Assembly: GCF_003171515.1 (NCBI RefSeq)
Contig: NC_089390.1
Coordinates: forward strand, 7,006,001-7,070,000
Reading direction: 5' to 3'
DNA: 64,000 nucleotides
From: Pyrenophora tritici-repentis
Lineage: Eukaryota > Ascomycota > Dothideomycetes > Pleosporales > Pleosporaceae
Below are positions 33,801-42,025 of this stretch, in pieces. Position 1 is the stretch's first letter; every line of letters starts with the position of its first letter. The notes under the pieces were generated by a model, which was given only the letters and a program-made list of their open reading frames with translations, was not told the DNA's origin and did no database searches. The position numbers were made by a program, and so were the translations under genes.

Positions 33801-35172
33801 CTGAGGTGTCGTCTTCACAAGACGTTGGGTCGATGTCCATGTCGTCTTCAGACGATATTGGTTCGATGTTCATGTCGCTTTCATCGTCAGTTGGGGAGAA
33901 CATGGAGATATCAGATTCATCATCATCGAACGTTTGCTCAACATAAGAAACAATACGGCGACTCCGGCGGGTGCGGGTACCGATACGGTTTGTAGCTTGA
34001 GGCTTAGTGTCTTTTTCTGTAGCAGTATCTTCGTCCGAGAGCTGTATGTCGTTGAAATTCGTGATATCGATCGTCTCATCGCCTGACGCGAGAGGAGCAG
34101 ATAGAGGAGAAGAAAGAGAAGAAGACAGAGGAGAATACACTCTTTTGTTGAAAACAGAATAGAGTTTCCGTCCAACATTTCGTTCTGCGGGAGCCGACTG
34201 TTCACCTTGCACATACCCAATCAGCTCTCTAGCAATTATCTTAGTTTGTGCAACTGCGATTTTGTCGTTGCATGTAGTCTCATCAAGCATGCTGCTAGAG
34301 GTCGCGTCTGGGGATGTGATTGAGCTGGACACGATGGATCGCTTGTTTGTGTCGGCATGCGTGCTTCTTGAGGGCCGAGAATTCTCATTCTTTCGTTGAC
34401 TGGAGGTATCCACGCTTTTTGGAGGCGCCATAGACTTCTTTGAAGCAGCTGGCCCATCTAACCTTACCTTCTTCTCAGACGGCTTGTGGCATAGGCTTCC
34501 AGTCTTGTTCCGGATGCATGTGTCGCAGGGATGCCCACCGTTGCACTTCTTGAAGCCTCTCCTTGTACATTGTGGACAACGCGCTGCTATGGCTACTGAC
34601 TCTTCGGCTGTGGGCATGCGACAGTTTTTCTTTTTGTCTCGGATACAGCGCTCACATTGCTCCTTTCCTTCTTCCTTGTGACATTCGTATGCCGCGTTGC
34701 CTCCACGGTTGAGGCAATGGTAGCAGCAGTCTTCAGGTATCACCATTCCAGTGTCTTCTGTCATTTGGTGAGGTGCTTGGGTCGTGATACTTGTAATGGA
34801 AGCCGCACCGGCTGTGATTATAGTCGGCGGAGCATTTGTGCGTGACAAATCCTGCGAAATTTGTGCACTTCGCGCTTCACTCGACCTTGTATGCCGTGAA
34901 GCGATTGTAGCTGTGCCGCCATGTAGGCTCCGTGTAGATGACAAAGCCACTGAAGCTCGTGCTGCACTCGAGCTTGCCTGCCGTGAAGCAATTAAAGTCG
35001 TATCGGTATGCAAGCGTGCTGAAGACGAGAGTGACAAAGCCGGAGCAATTTGTGCACTTCGGGCTGCACTAAGCCTTGTCTGCCGTGAAGCAATTGTAGT
35101 CGTATAGCCCTGCAAACTTGTGGGTGCCGACTCAGTCAGGCGCTTGCGCTTGCGGGTATTGGCCGATGCCAT
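27865..35172 (-). CDS. dnmt5: DNMT5-type cytosine methyltransferase / SNF2-family ATPase
   Basis: One uninterrupted frame of 2435 aa. Domains in order: three imperfect Ser/Ala/Arg-rich repeats (about 20-112); two binuclear-zinc-like Cys motifs (about 150-186 and 199-228); an acidic stretch (about 415-465); a C5-methyltransferase (about 523-925) with CSGTES, GFVCKDLS carrying the presumed catalytic Cys near 621, LLENV, QTRERMYMVA and GNAMSTTVIGASL; a Cys-rich finger (about 985-1035); an SNF2 ATPase with Walker A QPSFGKT near 1559, DEYH near 1793 and LSGTPALGG; a RING-type finger (about 2135-2175); and the helicase C lobe with QAIARSRRHGQGK near 2320. This order is that of DNMT5, an ATP-dependent maintenance methyltransferase known from Cryptococcus. 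Motif IV lacks the usual Pro before Cys. No chromodomain is evident. Nuclear action on CpG methylation is inferred from the family. Confidence 0.92.
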   Translation of the reverse strand: MASANTRKRKRLTESAPTSLQGYTTTIASRQTRLSAARSAQIAPALSLSSSARLHTDTTLIASRQASSSAARASVALSSTRSLHGGTATIASRHTRSSEARSAQISQDLSRTNAPPTIITAGAASITSITTQAPHQMTEDTGMVIPEDCCYHCLNRGGNAAYECHKEEGKEQCERCIRDKKKNCRMPTAEESVAIAARCPQCTRRGFKKCNGGHPCDTCIRNKTGSLCHKPSEKKVRLDGPAASKKSMAPPKSVDTSSQRKNENSRPSRSTHADTNKRSIVSSSITSPDATSSSMLDETTCNDKIAVAQTKIIARELIGYVQGEQSAPAERNVGRKLYSVFNKRVYSPLSSSLSSPLSAPLASGDETIDITNFNDIQLSDEDTATEKDTKPQATNRIGTRTRRSRRIVSYVEQTFDDDESDISMFSPTDDESDMNIEPISSEDDMDIDPTSCEDDTSGISDSESSVIMPLKNDLTAKRNRKQTGKGIDLSLPPLSNIEDCMSDMTKKSLQLGLLGALDHLKGRTIKVATMCSGTESPLLALDEICKALKVAGHSPPLIQQEFSAEIEVFKQAFIERNFHPKILFRDVRDFIDESSTKATTAYGAEVEIPIGIDILVAGFVCKDLSRLNNQGKSLEDGGETGDTWLAVHTYARRFRPSIVLLENVKSQKGVWDDVVRRWDNIGYEAAWIICDTKQYYLPQTRERMYMVAIERNHFGKGVTQAVKQWQGLMEKLKRGCSSPYEAFLPDSLRESSDYSSPSSETAWALAKLRYDHFRSEKRLGILSPISRRSDNGTIMPPDFADRGFYNSQSSRVCDAIDIAHLEASQKGCDSLYKMALWDVSQNVDRFKKHSGIAPCVTPTGRDFSSNRQTALNGSQLLVLQGMPMSRLLFANETEKELQNLAGNAMSTTVIGASLVAAIISGHKAFQSTKNLADAQNSAPQTIESSLDGTSDWSSLLSHSVLEPATYEQLDLVKLNEEALLSSRFCHCEGKKFTSKTAILTCSACGHSACTLCAGNPKHVYRKAEPCNHRTQTPDEFVRRWRPRLPARLKVNSVDWPSDEQGQNPTVDAYLEVISKAQISAQSFCLDEFSREHNRWKIEYSSPKATLQLRLGRDAQWLMYVKCQPHLPASDPIRALLKNPVAHGSASETLFNVEWKLRLPCTEPYQLRMTGSIERISSWRSRLGLPDHKAETVPAKMEIHSEDQGLTTITGAYEHLLHCGTACNSLYKRLGGEGNMYLFLDPDLIGEADRDSFVFSQDNSRKTYSDARLTVAQLDSSWRPWHMDAGRERLVAANVSDRWIPTKIGMKTSPTTLDVRYLQGSSLNEHHLQGCSQLLPVLDVSVKESLPNRAVSGHSWALEKARLLPSCSSWYEVQPSTSQECPCAPNYPKLIWSVDENGVASAHEDRQAAATFERMLKMRPKIFQINDFSDSNQTRIQIGVHVMSLIHRAQGRLSGHSSVKTAWRLLTDHFQLPSQPFPRFRLGSNANDVPQADQVAAVPRYLFDEQIRAVVWMKTQELGVKMTISETEESIHSGVGWRVEARAETELCVRGGVLADQPSFGKTVTSIALIQSEFDQYTPEDLIEINKPLAANLPVRLESAATLVVCPPHIALQWKTELKKFLGEDQFQLYNVLVVQNFAQLTKLTTNNLRQSRVIVVSWSLFFEKEYVSELADFAAMPEPTLVSRRAFDAWMTRAGNEIPAQLDTYLTHNRYKDFQTLTQNRIESLLQLPEFKASIPIRIQHGSAYESYGTTEPVKEAKKAAKPKREAATKSESSTRTDVVPLLHLFRFNRVVIDEYHYLNDDEKVETSIKMTAIKAIQSHKRWILSGTPALGGFSDVNHIASFLGIRLGRYVRGDGKFTVEKTAAKLDQTDVEGFLSQTESMSRQWHEERHVRAQEFLDKFARQNEAALQNIACKERLVPVELDAAHIAVYMELSQHLVPQRLQIRKLDKSSSDRNDRLRDSLENSSTPKEALLKAALLYETAEDGRSGLDLLTHKRSEELKSTRADLLSRLVSFEQLVAKKNFRRGTQATGKAEIVKLYALFEDQIAQDDYIGDEEAKKSIRDLLVEAKKARKEPNRSFSELKGKTDKAWLQTVKHHMSQLNGLCDELIHRTRSKRFVATIQDHLQPVIPTSSHSCSSQSCNGVTDVAKLFLVSHCGHTACQSCLEARSDDETCVHPGCKARLGDGELIPMANLGSKESHDPDQIFGKKLHAIVQLISEMPPADQGIIFAPNDDLMSVIERVLDHYKIRYATIRQTRIAQVIEEFKTNKKPATMKKLLILNLGNPSAAGINLINANHVFFVSPLHADDQYKYDSAMAQAIARSRRHGQGKTVHIYHVVALRTIDVDILEHRHKRTEAMVSTQSEPNGMWPLPCKKKEKTVLVRNRTGEMMLLPSSWLEDGQNRDLIDVDVSPERFTSPIKLSGTFDEEELEENE

Positions 35173-35673
35173 GGTGAAGAGAGGTTGTCACCGATAGGGC
35201 TGTCAATACGGCACAGTAAGGGGACAGTGGTGTGTATGTTACTAAGGCATAACAAGACAAACTTTTGTATGGGGCAGACACGCTCGGCACGCGGGTCGCG
35301 ACCCGCGTCGATCGCGCTAGTAGTGAAGCGAAAGCACGTGAACTGCCATGCTACGTACCCCGCATCTGATTTACGCCTTTCCTTCATGCCTTCCCTTCGT
35401 GTCAAGAGTTGGTAGATGTTATTGAGGAGATATTGGAAAGAAATCAATGCTTTAGGTCCAAGATAGGAACTAAAAGGGCGCGAGAATGCATGGCCGAGGC
35501 GGATAAGATGCCGTGAAGGGAAGTCACTGTCCGCAGTGAGGAAAGCGCAGCCTCTAGGCTCGCCTGTACCTGCGCGCCCTAAGATGTTACTCTACCGTAC
35601 GTGTCACCGCTAGAGTAGATCATATAAACCATCTAGCCTATCCGTCTTCAAGCACGACAGAGAGTACGCAAAC
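35173..35673. other. divergent promoter region of DNMT5 and the 2H phosphoesterase gene
   Basis: This 501-nt interval separates two divergent starts. It includes a palindromic GCGGGTCGCGACCCGC at 35290-35305 and a TATAAA at 35623-35628 oriented toward the plus-strand gene. Confidence 0.55.
35623..35628 (+). promoter_or_regulatory. TATA-like element of the 2H phosphoesterase gene
   Basis: TATAAA lies 46 nt upstream of the ATG at 35674. Position allows only a short leader, so its use is uncertain. Confidence 0.35.
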
Positions 35674-36744
35674 ATGTCTAGCCAGACATCAGCCCCAGGG
35701 AACGCAGCCAACGCCTTTGAGGATCTTACCGGTATCTCCACCTCGTCCTTCAGCAACCCCTACGATGCATTGATTGCAGCATGTGAGGATGATCCGGTCA
35801 GTTCGTCTTTTGGTTTAATCATTGTACATGCTGACAGCTACCGTAGGCACGAATCCAGGAAAAGTACCATTTGCACCGGACCACGAGGAATGCCCAGCAA
35901 AAAGCCAAGATGCTTGACCCAGGCTTCTCAGGTGTAAACATAGATCCTATACTGTTGAGACTGTGTGATCCTGCTGTCGAGCCTGGGTTCAAGGATCCTC
36001 GCCATTGCTTTGTCTTCTGGGGACGACCAACCCAGAAGGTCAAGGAGATGATACATCGAGTGCAGCAGGAGTTGCTGACCGTTGCGCCTAGTAAGTAGCC
36101 TCTGATTCCGATAGGACTGGCCACTGACGCGAGTAGACCTTTGGCTTATGCCTCAGGACAGGCTCCACATCACCGCATTGGAGGTGACGCACTCGAAAAC
36201 TGCACCAGAGATTCAAGAACTGGTCGACGCGGTCAAAGACAAAATCCCAGCCATCACCGACTACACTTACGGCCACCGCACACGTCTCATAAAACCACTC
36301 ATTGGCTACGATGCCTCTGCACTAGCTTTGAGCTTCGTCCCTGCGGCCGGCGAAGGTCTGCATCCTGGCCGCACGTCGGAAGACGATAAGTTCACTTACC
36401 ACCACCTCCGCCGGGATCTCTTCTCCCTATGTCGCGATGCAGGTCTCAAGGTGGAGTCTCGCTATGTAGTGCCCTCTAGTCACCTCACTATCGGCCGTTT
36501 TATTTATTCCAAGGACCTAGCGGATAAGGATGGCACGCCTGATGCTCAAAAGATGGCGGCTCTGATTGGAAAGATTGAAGAAATCAACGGTTGGCTCCAG
36601 AAGGAGTTTTGGCCAGAACACAACGACGGCAAAATACCAGAAGGTGGAGAGTTCAACGTGGGGCAAGAGAAGGGCCTGCATTGCGACACAGGTGCCCTCT
36701 GGTATGGCGGTGGAGACGCGGTGCATCTTGGAAAGGGCTACTGA
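35674..36744 (+). CDS. 2H phosphoesterase family protein (RNA ligase/cyclic nucleotide phosphodiesterase fold)
   Basis: Three exons (35674-35796, 35847-36090, 36137-36744) with introns of 50 and 46 nt give 324 aa. The two signature HxT motifs of the 2H superfamily are present: LHITALEV at the start of exon 3 and SHLTIGRF about 115 residues later. The pair of His/Thr motifs forms the active site that opens 2',3'-cyclic phosphates in this superfamily. Related fungal proteins are annotated as RNA ligase/cyclic nucleotide phosphodiesterases, but the substrate is not known. It is divergent from the DNMT5 gene; no functional link is shown. Confidence 0.82.
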
Positions 36745-37564
36745 GTCGTTGCCATGTGGTTTCATAGCGGATGCGGCGAGGATTTTCTTTAGGCGACCAT
36801 AGCAATATGTTGTCACTAGCCCTCTGGAGTGCATATAACAGGATTCTCTCCCCACCAACTATCCGTAAAGGCCGGGCTCCACTGATATATCCGGGGGTCT
36901 GATGTTGGCCTCCGAGCAATTTGGGGTCCAGGCTTATGGCCAGGCTGACACGGCACGCAACTCAGTATCGTCTGCTGAAGGATAGAGACTGCCAGCTCGC
37001 AATGTAACAGACACGGCCATGAATTTGTTACAATATAGCTTCTCCCGCGTCGCATAGAGATGCGTAAATACTGAAACGCGTGTTCATCATCTGCTGGCCA
37101 GCCCATGACGTTAACTTGGCTGTGCCGCACGACCGCTGTCATCTTTCGCCCTGCCGCACCGCCTCCCGTCCCGCGAGCAATCAGCCTCGCGTGCATCAAA
37201 AGTTCCTTGGATGGCAAAAGCCCCGAACTCTACTCCCTAACCCCAGAATTGTCGTGCTGCCGTCGCACAAGCTTACTTTGCAGGCGGCACTGCCTCAGTG
37301 TGCGGGATATTGATTGGTCGCGAGTGCGCAGATCTCTGACTTGTACGCGCCCGACTCGTCTGGAGTATAGCCAAAGCCACCACTTTTTCAAGCCTTTCCA
37401 TAGCCAGGCTGGTGCGGCGCACCTGCACGCTCTGTGACTGCGCCGCAGCGTGTGCCTGATCATGTAGTGTATATGCCCGAGAGCCGCACTTTGGCGGCGA
37501 AGCAATATCTAACCTCTTGTCTTCGTCGTCTACATGCCGTGTCTTGACGGTATCCATTGACACA
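36745..37564. other. intergenic region
   Basis: This 820-nt interval lies between two plus-strand genes. Small open frames on both strands overlap one another and have no motif. No repeat or RNA gene is seen. Confidence 0.5.
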
Positions 37565-38248
37565 ATGGCGATACTTCGCAACTCGACGTCTACCCTACCA
37601 CCATCGATTCCATCGACAACAGAGGAGGACAATGCTATACAGACGGAACTGGCCCTCCCAGGCATCAAGCGTGGCATTGCCATTGGCGTAGCATGTTCTG
37701 TCTCCATCGTCCTCATCGCAATCCTCGCCTTTCTTGCCATCAGACGAAGGAACCGCGTACTAGCTCGAAGAGCTCAAAGCAATAGCGAAGAACCAGGAAA
37801 CCTTGATATAGAACCCGCGTATCACGAAAAGGCGCGGTGGTCGGCCACGACTCCATCACCCCCACCTCCACCTCCACCTGTCGAAGCAGATGCCCACACA
37901 ATCTACGAATTAGATGCGAATCCAATACCCGAACTCCCCGGTAACTCCAGTGCGCAAGAAGTAGAAGGAAAGAACATTGGTCCTGGTGAAGCGAACGAAG
38001 CGGATGAGATATATGAGCAGAAGCTCAAGCAATGGAGGACATGGAGCATAGCACTTGAGTCGAATGACTCGAGTACCACCACGGACGCTGCGCACAGGCG
38101 TCTCCCGCTCCTCACAGTTTCATCACCCGAAACTACACTCGGTGATGTCTCCCCGATGCTACGTTCATCCTGGGACTTATCACCGCAATACGCATCGCCA
38201 ATATCGCCACCGCAGAATGTGCTATTTCCAAGCAGTCGATCTCCTTGA
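37565..38248 (+). CDS. single-pass membrane protein with Pro-rich cytosolic tail
   Basis: This single exon encodes 227 aa from the ATG at 37565. A short Ser/Thr-rich outer segment lacks a clear signal peptide and precedes one hydrophobic helix (GIAIGVACSVSIVLIAILAFLAI) followed by a basic stop-transfer stretch (RRRNRVLARR). The tail has a polyproline run and the short motif IYELDANPIPELPG. That layout, a small ectodomain, one helix and a tail with ELDANP/ELPG-like motifs, is common among uncharacterised fungal surface proteins. The convergent neighbour at 38396 has a similar layout. Function unknown. Confidence 0.65.
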   Translation: MAILRNSTSTLPPSIPSTTEEDNAIQTELALPGIKRGIAIGVACSVSIVLIAILAFLAIRRRNRVLARRAQSNSEEPGNLDIEPAYHEKARWSATTPSPPPPPPPVEADAHTIYELDANPIPELPGNSSAQEVEGKNIGPGEANEADEIYEQKLKQWRTWSIALESNDSSTTTDAAHRRLPLLTVSSPETTLGDVSPMLRSSWDLSPQYASPISPPQNVLFPSSRSP

Positions 38249-38395
38249 AGGGTTGGAAACGCGGGCTGGAAATCAGATGTTTATCCCACCTGGAATCAAG
38301 TCGCGATGAACGAGAATATTAAAAAATACATTGGCATATGAAACTGCTACAATCATAAGCTAGTGGTATCATGGATCATAACTCGATTTCGACCT

Positions 38396-39313
38396 TCAAG
38401 GACCAACCTCCTTCCGATTTATTAAACTGGCTTCAATCTCCGCCCGGTTATCGGGCTCGATCGGTGAATCATCAAAGAGACGTTCATCGCCATCCTTCTT
38501 CTTCTCACTGCTCGAAGGGACCGCACACCCGGGTAGTTCCGCGGGTTGCCTATGGTCACCAATAATCTCGACGGGAACGACAGGACTAGCAAGCTCAGGC
38601 ACATGCTTTTCTGCTACCATCTCCACAACACCGGGGGGTGGTGCCATGTGCGCCCAGACTTCCGGCCTTTCAGTCTTGCTAGCGCCCTCCTCGTCGTAGG
38701 CGCCTTTGGCCGCACTAAACAGCTTCGAAGATTTCCGCCGCCTCAGGAACCAAAATCCAAGCACTACAAATAGAACTATGATAGAGGTTGCTGCCACGCC
38801 TATCCCGATGCTGGCTCCCGTGTTGAGACCGCCGCCTCCTGATGTGGTCGCGGGAATATTTGTAGGCGCCGAATTTGTGAAGTTTGTTGAAGAATCTGTT
38901 GGTAGATTTGGTGGTAAATTTGGTGGTAAATTTGGTGGTAGACTCGGAGTGGGTGTGGCCTGGGCATCTCCCGGTCTTGGCGGCTTGGGAGCATCTGAAG
39001 TGGCAGAAGGCGATGCAAGTGGTATAGAAAGGGACGACGTCGGGTCATCGTCATTGTCTTTGTCTTTGTCTCTGTCTCTTTTTACCACCGGCCGCACAGG
39101 TGAAATGTGGTCTGACCCGACGTCTCCGGTAGCTGGTGTCGGGTATGCCCAGTTTATTGGGGATGCGTCTGGTCTGTACTTTGGCTGATGCGGTCTGGCA
39201 GCCTCTACGAGCAGTCTTTGTTCCTCGATATCCAGCGAGTCTTTGATGTACACTTGTGCTGCGGGTTGCTTCTCTGGAACTGGTAGAGGCCGGGGTGTCT
39301 GGATAGTCGTCAT
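38396..39313 (-). CDS. single-pass membrane protein with NLPP repeats
   Basis: This single exon encodes 305 aa. The N-terminal part is Pro-rich and contains RDRDKDKDNDDD and a short tandem NLPPNLPPNLP repeat encoded by 12-bp units near 38905-38945. A Gly-rich linker (SGGGGLNTGA) leads into one membrane helix (SIGIGVAATSIIVLFVVLGFWFL), then RRRK and a tail rich in Pro/Glu. No signal peptide is evident. The layout resembles the convergent gene ending at 38248 and the gene at 56594. A sensor or wall-anchoring role is speculation. Confidence 0.65.
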   Translation of the reverse strand: MTTIQTPRPLPVPEKQPAAQVYIKDSLDIEEQRLLVEAARPHQPKYRPDASPINWAYPTPATGDVGSDHISPVRPVVKRDRDKDKDNDDDPTSSLSIPLASPSATSDAPKPPRPGDAQATPTPSLPPNLPPNLPPNLPTDSSTNFTNSAPTNIPATTSGGGGLNTGASIGIGVAATSIIVLFVVLGFWFLRRRKSSKLFSAAKGAYDEEGASKTERPEVWAHMAPPPGVVEMVAEKHVPELASPVVPVEIIGDHRQPAELPGCAVPSSSEKKKDGDERLFDDSPIEPDNRAEIEASLINRKEVGP

Positions 39314-40563
39314 GGCGGGGTTGGTGTATGATTAGTCTTGGTATGGGTATTCGGACCACTTCTTGTAGACAGCGATGTTGTGACCAACGATGAGGAAGGC
39401 TACAAAAGCAAACGAGCAAAAAGTAAACGGGAACATTCAAGAGAAACCCCACAGCTATAAACACGAACACTTTTTCCCCAGCCGTGCATCAACCAGCATT
39501 GCCTTGGGTAGCATTCGTATCGGCCCTGAAGCTCAAACATGGACAGGGCCGTGGCGCCAAAAGCCCATTGGAACTCGGCGTGAATAACGAAGCTCGTCGG
39601 TGGGCTCAGCCTCCCAGTTGTCTTTCGTGACAGCTAGCTTGATTAACTCAACCAGTAGCAAGATTTACATGAGTACGTGGTGCTGCAGCAGTAAGAAGCA
39701 GCAAGAAAGCGACTGAGCCCAGTACGTTTTCAAGTTACGAAAGGATTACGCGGCGCCACGAGGCGTCGCGGTGTTGTCGGTCTTGCTGAGTCGTGCCAAG
39801 ACGGGAAGCTATCACCATTTAGCAGTGCGATTTGCAATTCCATGCCTGTCGATTGGAGGTCTATGGTAGCAGCCCAGATCCTCTGGCTTATGGGAGGGGT
39901 TAACGTTTCTAGGGCTGGGCATATACATCATCCAAGTCCTCAGGCGTGGCTGGTACCGTATTCTTCCCAGCTTCCACTTCCTTTCAGGCCGTTCCTCGGG
40001 GGCTCGTCAGGCTTGGAGTACGTGGAAGGATTGAACGGCACTTTAGGATGGTAGAACGGCCGGTTCAATTCGCTTGCGACGGCACTTTGCGTGAAGTTGG
40101 AACCAGCCGTGGTCGGCGATCAGGTGAGCTGTTCCCGCGCATCTCCGAACAACGATAGCCTAAGTAGGCGTTGAGACGACTTGCACCTTCAGGGTGAGCT
40201 GATGTAGTCCAAGCTGTCGATCTAGGTACTGTGGGAGATGAAGGTGTTGCGGTGGGCGAGCGAGCGTTGCATGTGGGGGAGGCGGGCGGCATACTTCATT
40301 ACCCGCGTCGCGCCGCGCTACTGTACTTACATGAGGCGCATGGACAGTGTCGTGAGCGAGCCGGCGGAGCTGCATCACAAGACAAATTAATGCCACTGGA
40401 TGTCACGACACGCGTCGCGAGTTAGCAGCGAGCGAACATGTGCAAAGGCCATTCTTTGAGTTTGCACTGACGTGTCTTGGCGGGTGCCGAGACTGAATCC
40501 AGGGCACCCGCCGCCTACTAACTAGTCACAACCCACTTGGCTTCAGATCTATCGAAGTCTGCA
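39314..40563. other. intergenic region
   Basis: About 1.25 kb with only short, motif-free open frames. The next feature is the tRNA-like locus at 40564. Confidence 0.45.
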
Positions 40564-40660
40564 GGGGGGATGGCGCAGTGGTAAAGCGCCTGGTATTCCT
40601 TTACCGCACTCCAAATTTGCAGTGTAGTAGAGGTCGAAGGTTCGAATCCTTCTCCTCTCA
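40564..40660 (+). tRNA. tRNA-like gene with abnormal anticodon region
   Basis: The acceptor GGGGGGA pairs with TCCTCTC (with G-U pairs), discriminator A; the D stem GCGC/GCGC and T arm GAAGG TTCGAAT CCTTC are perfect, with good A and B boxes. Between base 26 and the variable loop AGGTC there are 40 nt instead of 17. At the standard place, after T33, the loop reads CCT (40598-40600), which would be tRNA-Arg, but a canonical intron does not leave a pairing stem. A nearby CTCCAAA resembles a tRNA-Trp (CCA) anticodon loop. The anticodon therefore stays undecided and the gene may be non-functional. Confidence 0.6.
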
Positions 40661-42025
40661 CCGCCACTTGTGGCTTTACCAAAAAATATCGAACGGCTTA
40701 CTCCAACTCGCAAATTTTCACCTACCCCTGCAAACCTAAGCGACAGGTTATAGCCGCAGTACACCCGAGCCACGCACTGCTACGACTACAAACACTACGC
40801 TAAGCTTGTTACAACCCTACGCCTCGTTCAAGATCCCATGGCTTTTTCCCCTTTGAGGTTTTTTCAGACTTAGGAACACGAGGAAAGCGTTGCAAAAAGA
40901 GATAGGTTGAAGAGAAGGAAAAACAGGCAGCTATAATAGGGTTTTACTTTCTCTCCTCCCCTGTAATAGCTAGGACATGCCTAAACTACATTAGTCAAAC
41001 ATAACCAACGAACATCAAAGGAGAGATAAAAATAGCTAGAATGGCATCTGCCACCGTCCTACATAGTCTCTGACTGATAAAGGACGCTAATGGATTACAT
41101 ACATACATACATATCGAAGTCTGCTGCTATCGAGAACCCGTTTCTGATCAACTTAGATTGATCAACGCGGCTTAGTGTGCAAACCACACAATCTCATCAA
41201 ACCATGTTCTTGCCCTAGGAACTTTCACCGTCGGTATAAGTTCCGCAACGGGGAAGGTTCCTGGGTTCTGCCTAACGTCAGCCGGTCGCCGTTCGCGCTA
41301 CCATCGGTGGCTGATGTATCCGGTCGTCTTTGGCGCGTTGCTGAACCCCTTCGACTGTTGGATTTGTGTTGAAAACAAGGACTGGGACCGAAACGAAGCC
41401 ACCATTGAAGGCTTTTCACTGACACGTGACCCGTCCGGTACCCCAAGGAAGCGGAGTTGTATATGAAATTTGCCTGCATTCTGCATTCGAGTTGTCATAA
41501 GTACCCACGTGAGACTGATCTACCTAAGTGTAGTGTCTTTGTCGCCATCACGTACGACATCGAAAGTTTGGTCGAAAACTCATGGAACTGCTTAAGTCAT
41601 CATATCTCGTCGCTGGGTCATCGAGTCATATACCTCCGTTCATGCAGGGCCAGGGCTTTCATCTTGCTGGCGGGGGCGACAAAAGCAATGATAGGAGAGC
41701 AAGACTTCACGCTACGTTTCAAGCGAATCTGCTAGATGTTAACGCTCATGGAAAACATAATATCCAGGCACACAATCTCGTATATGCATGTATCGGTACG
41801 ACGCTAGAGAGATGATCAGGCGGAATGCGGCTGAAAATGACAGGGAAAGTTCCGAGCAGTAAGCTGTGTTATGAATGTATCGATCACATATTACAGGAGG
41901 CGTTCATGCTACTACGCCACCCAGATTTCGATCTAGGGTTGACTGAACTGTATTTCTCCACACTTAAGGATAGGGAGTTGCTTTTGCAATCATCATCTCA
42001 CTGAAAAAACTTGAGCTCTCCTAAT
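40661..42025. other. intergenic region
   Basis: About 1.4 kb. Short frames on both strands (60-92 codons) lack motifs. An ACATACATACAT run lies near 41098-41111. No gene is supported. Confidence 0.45.
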
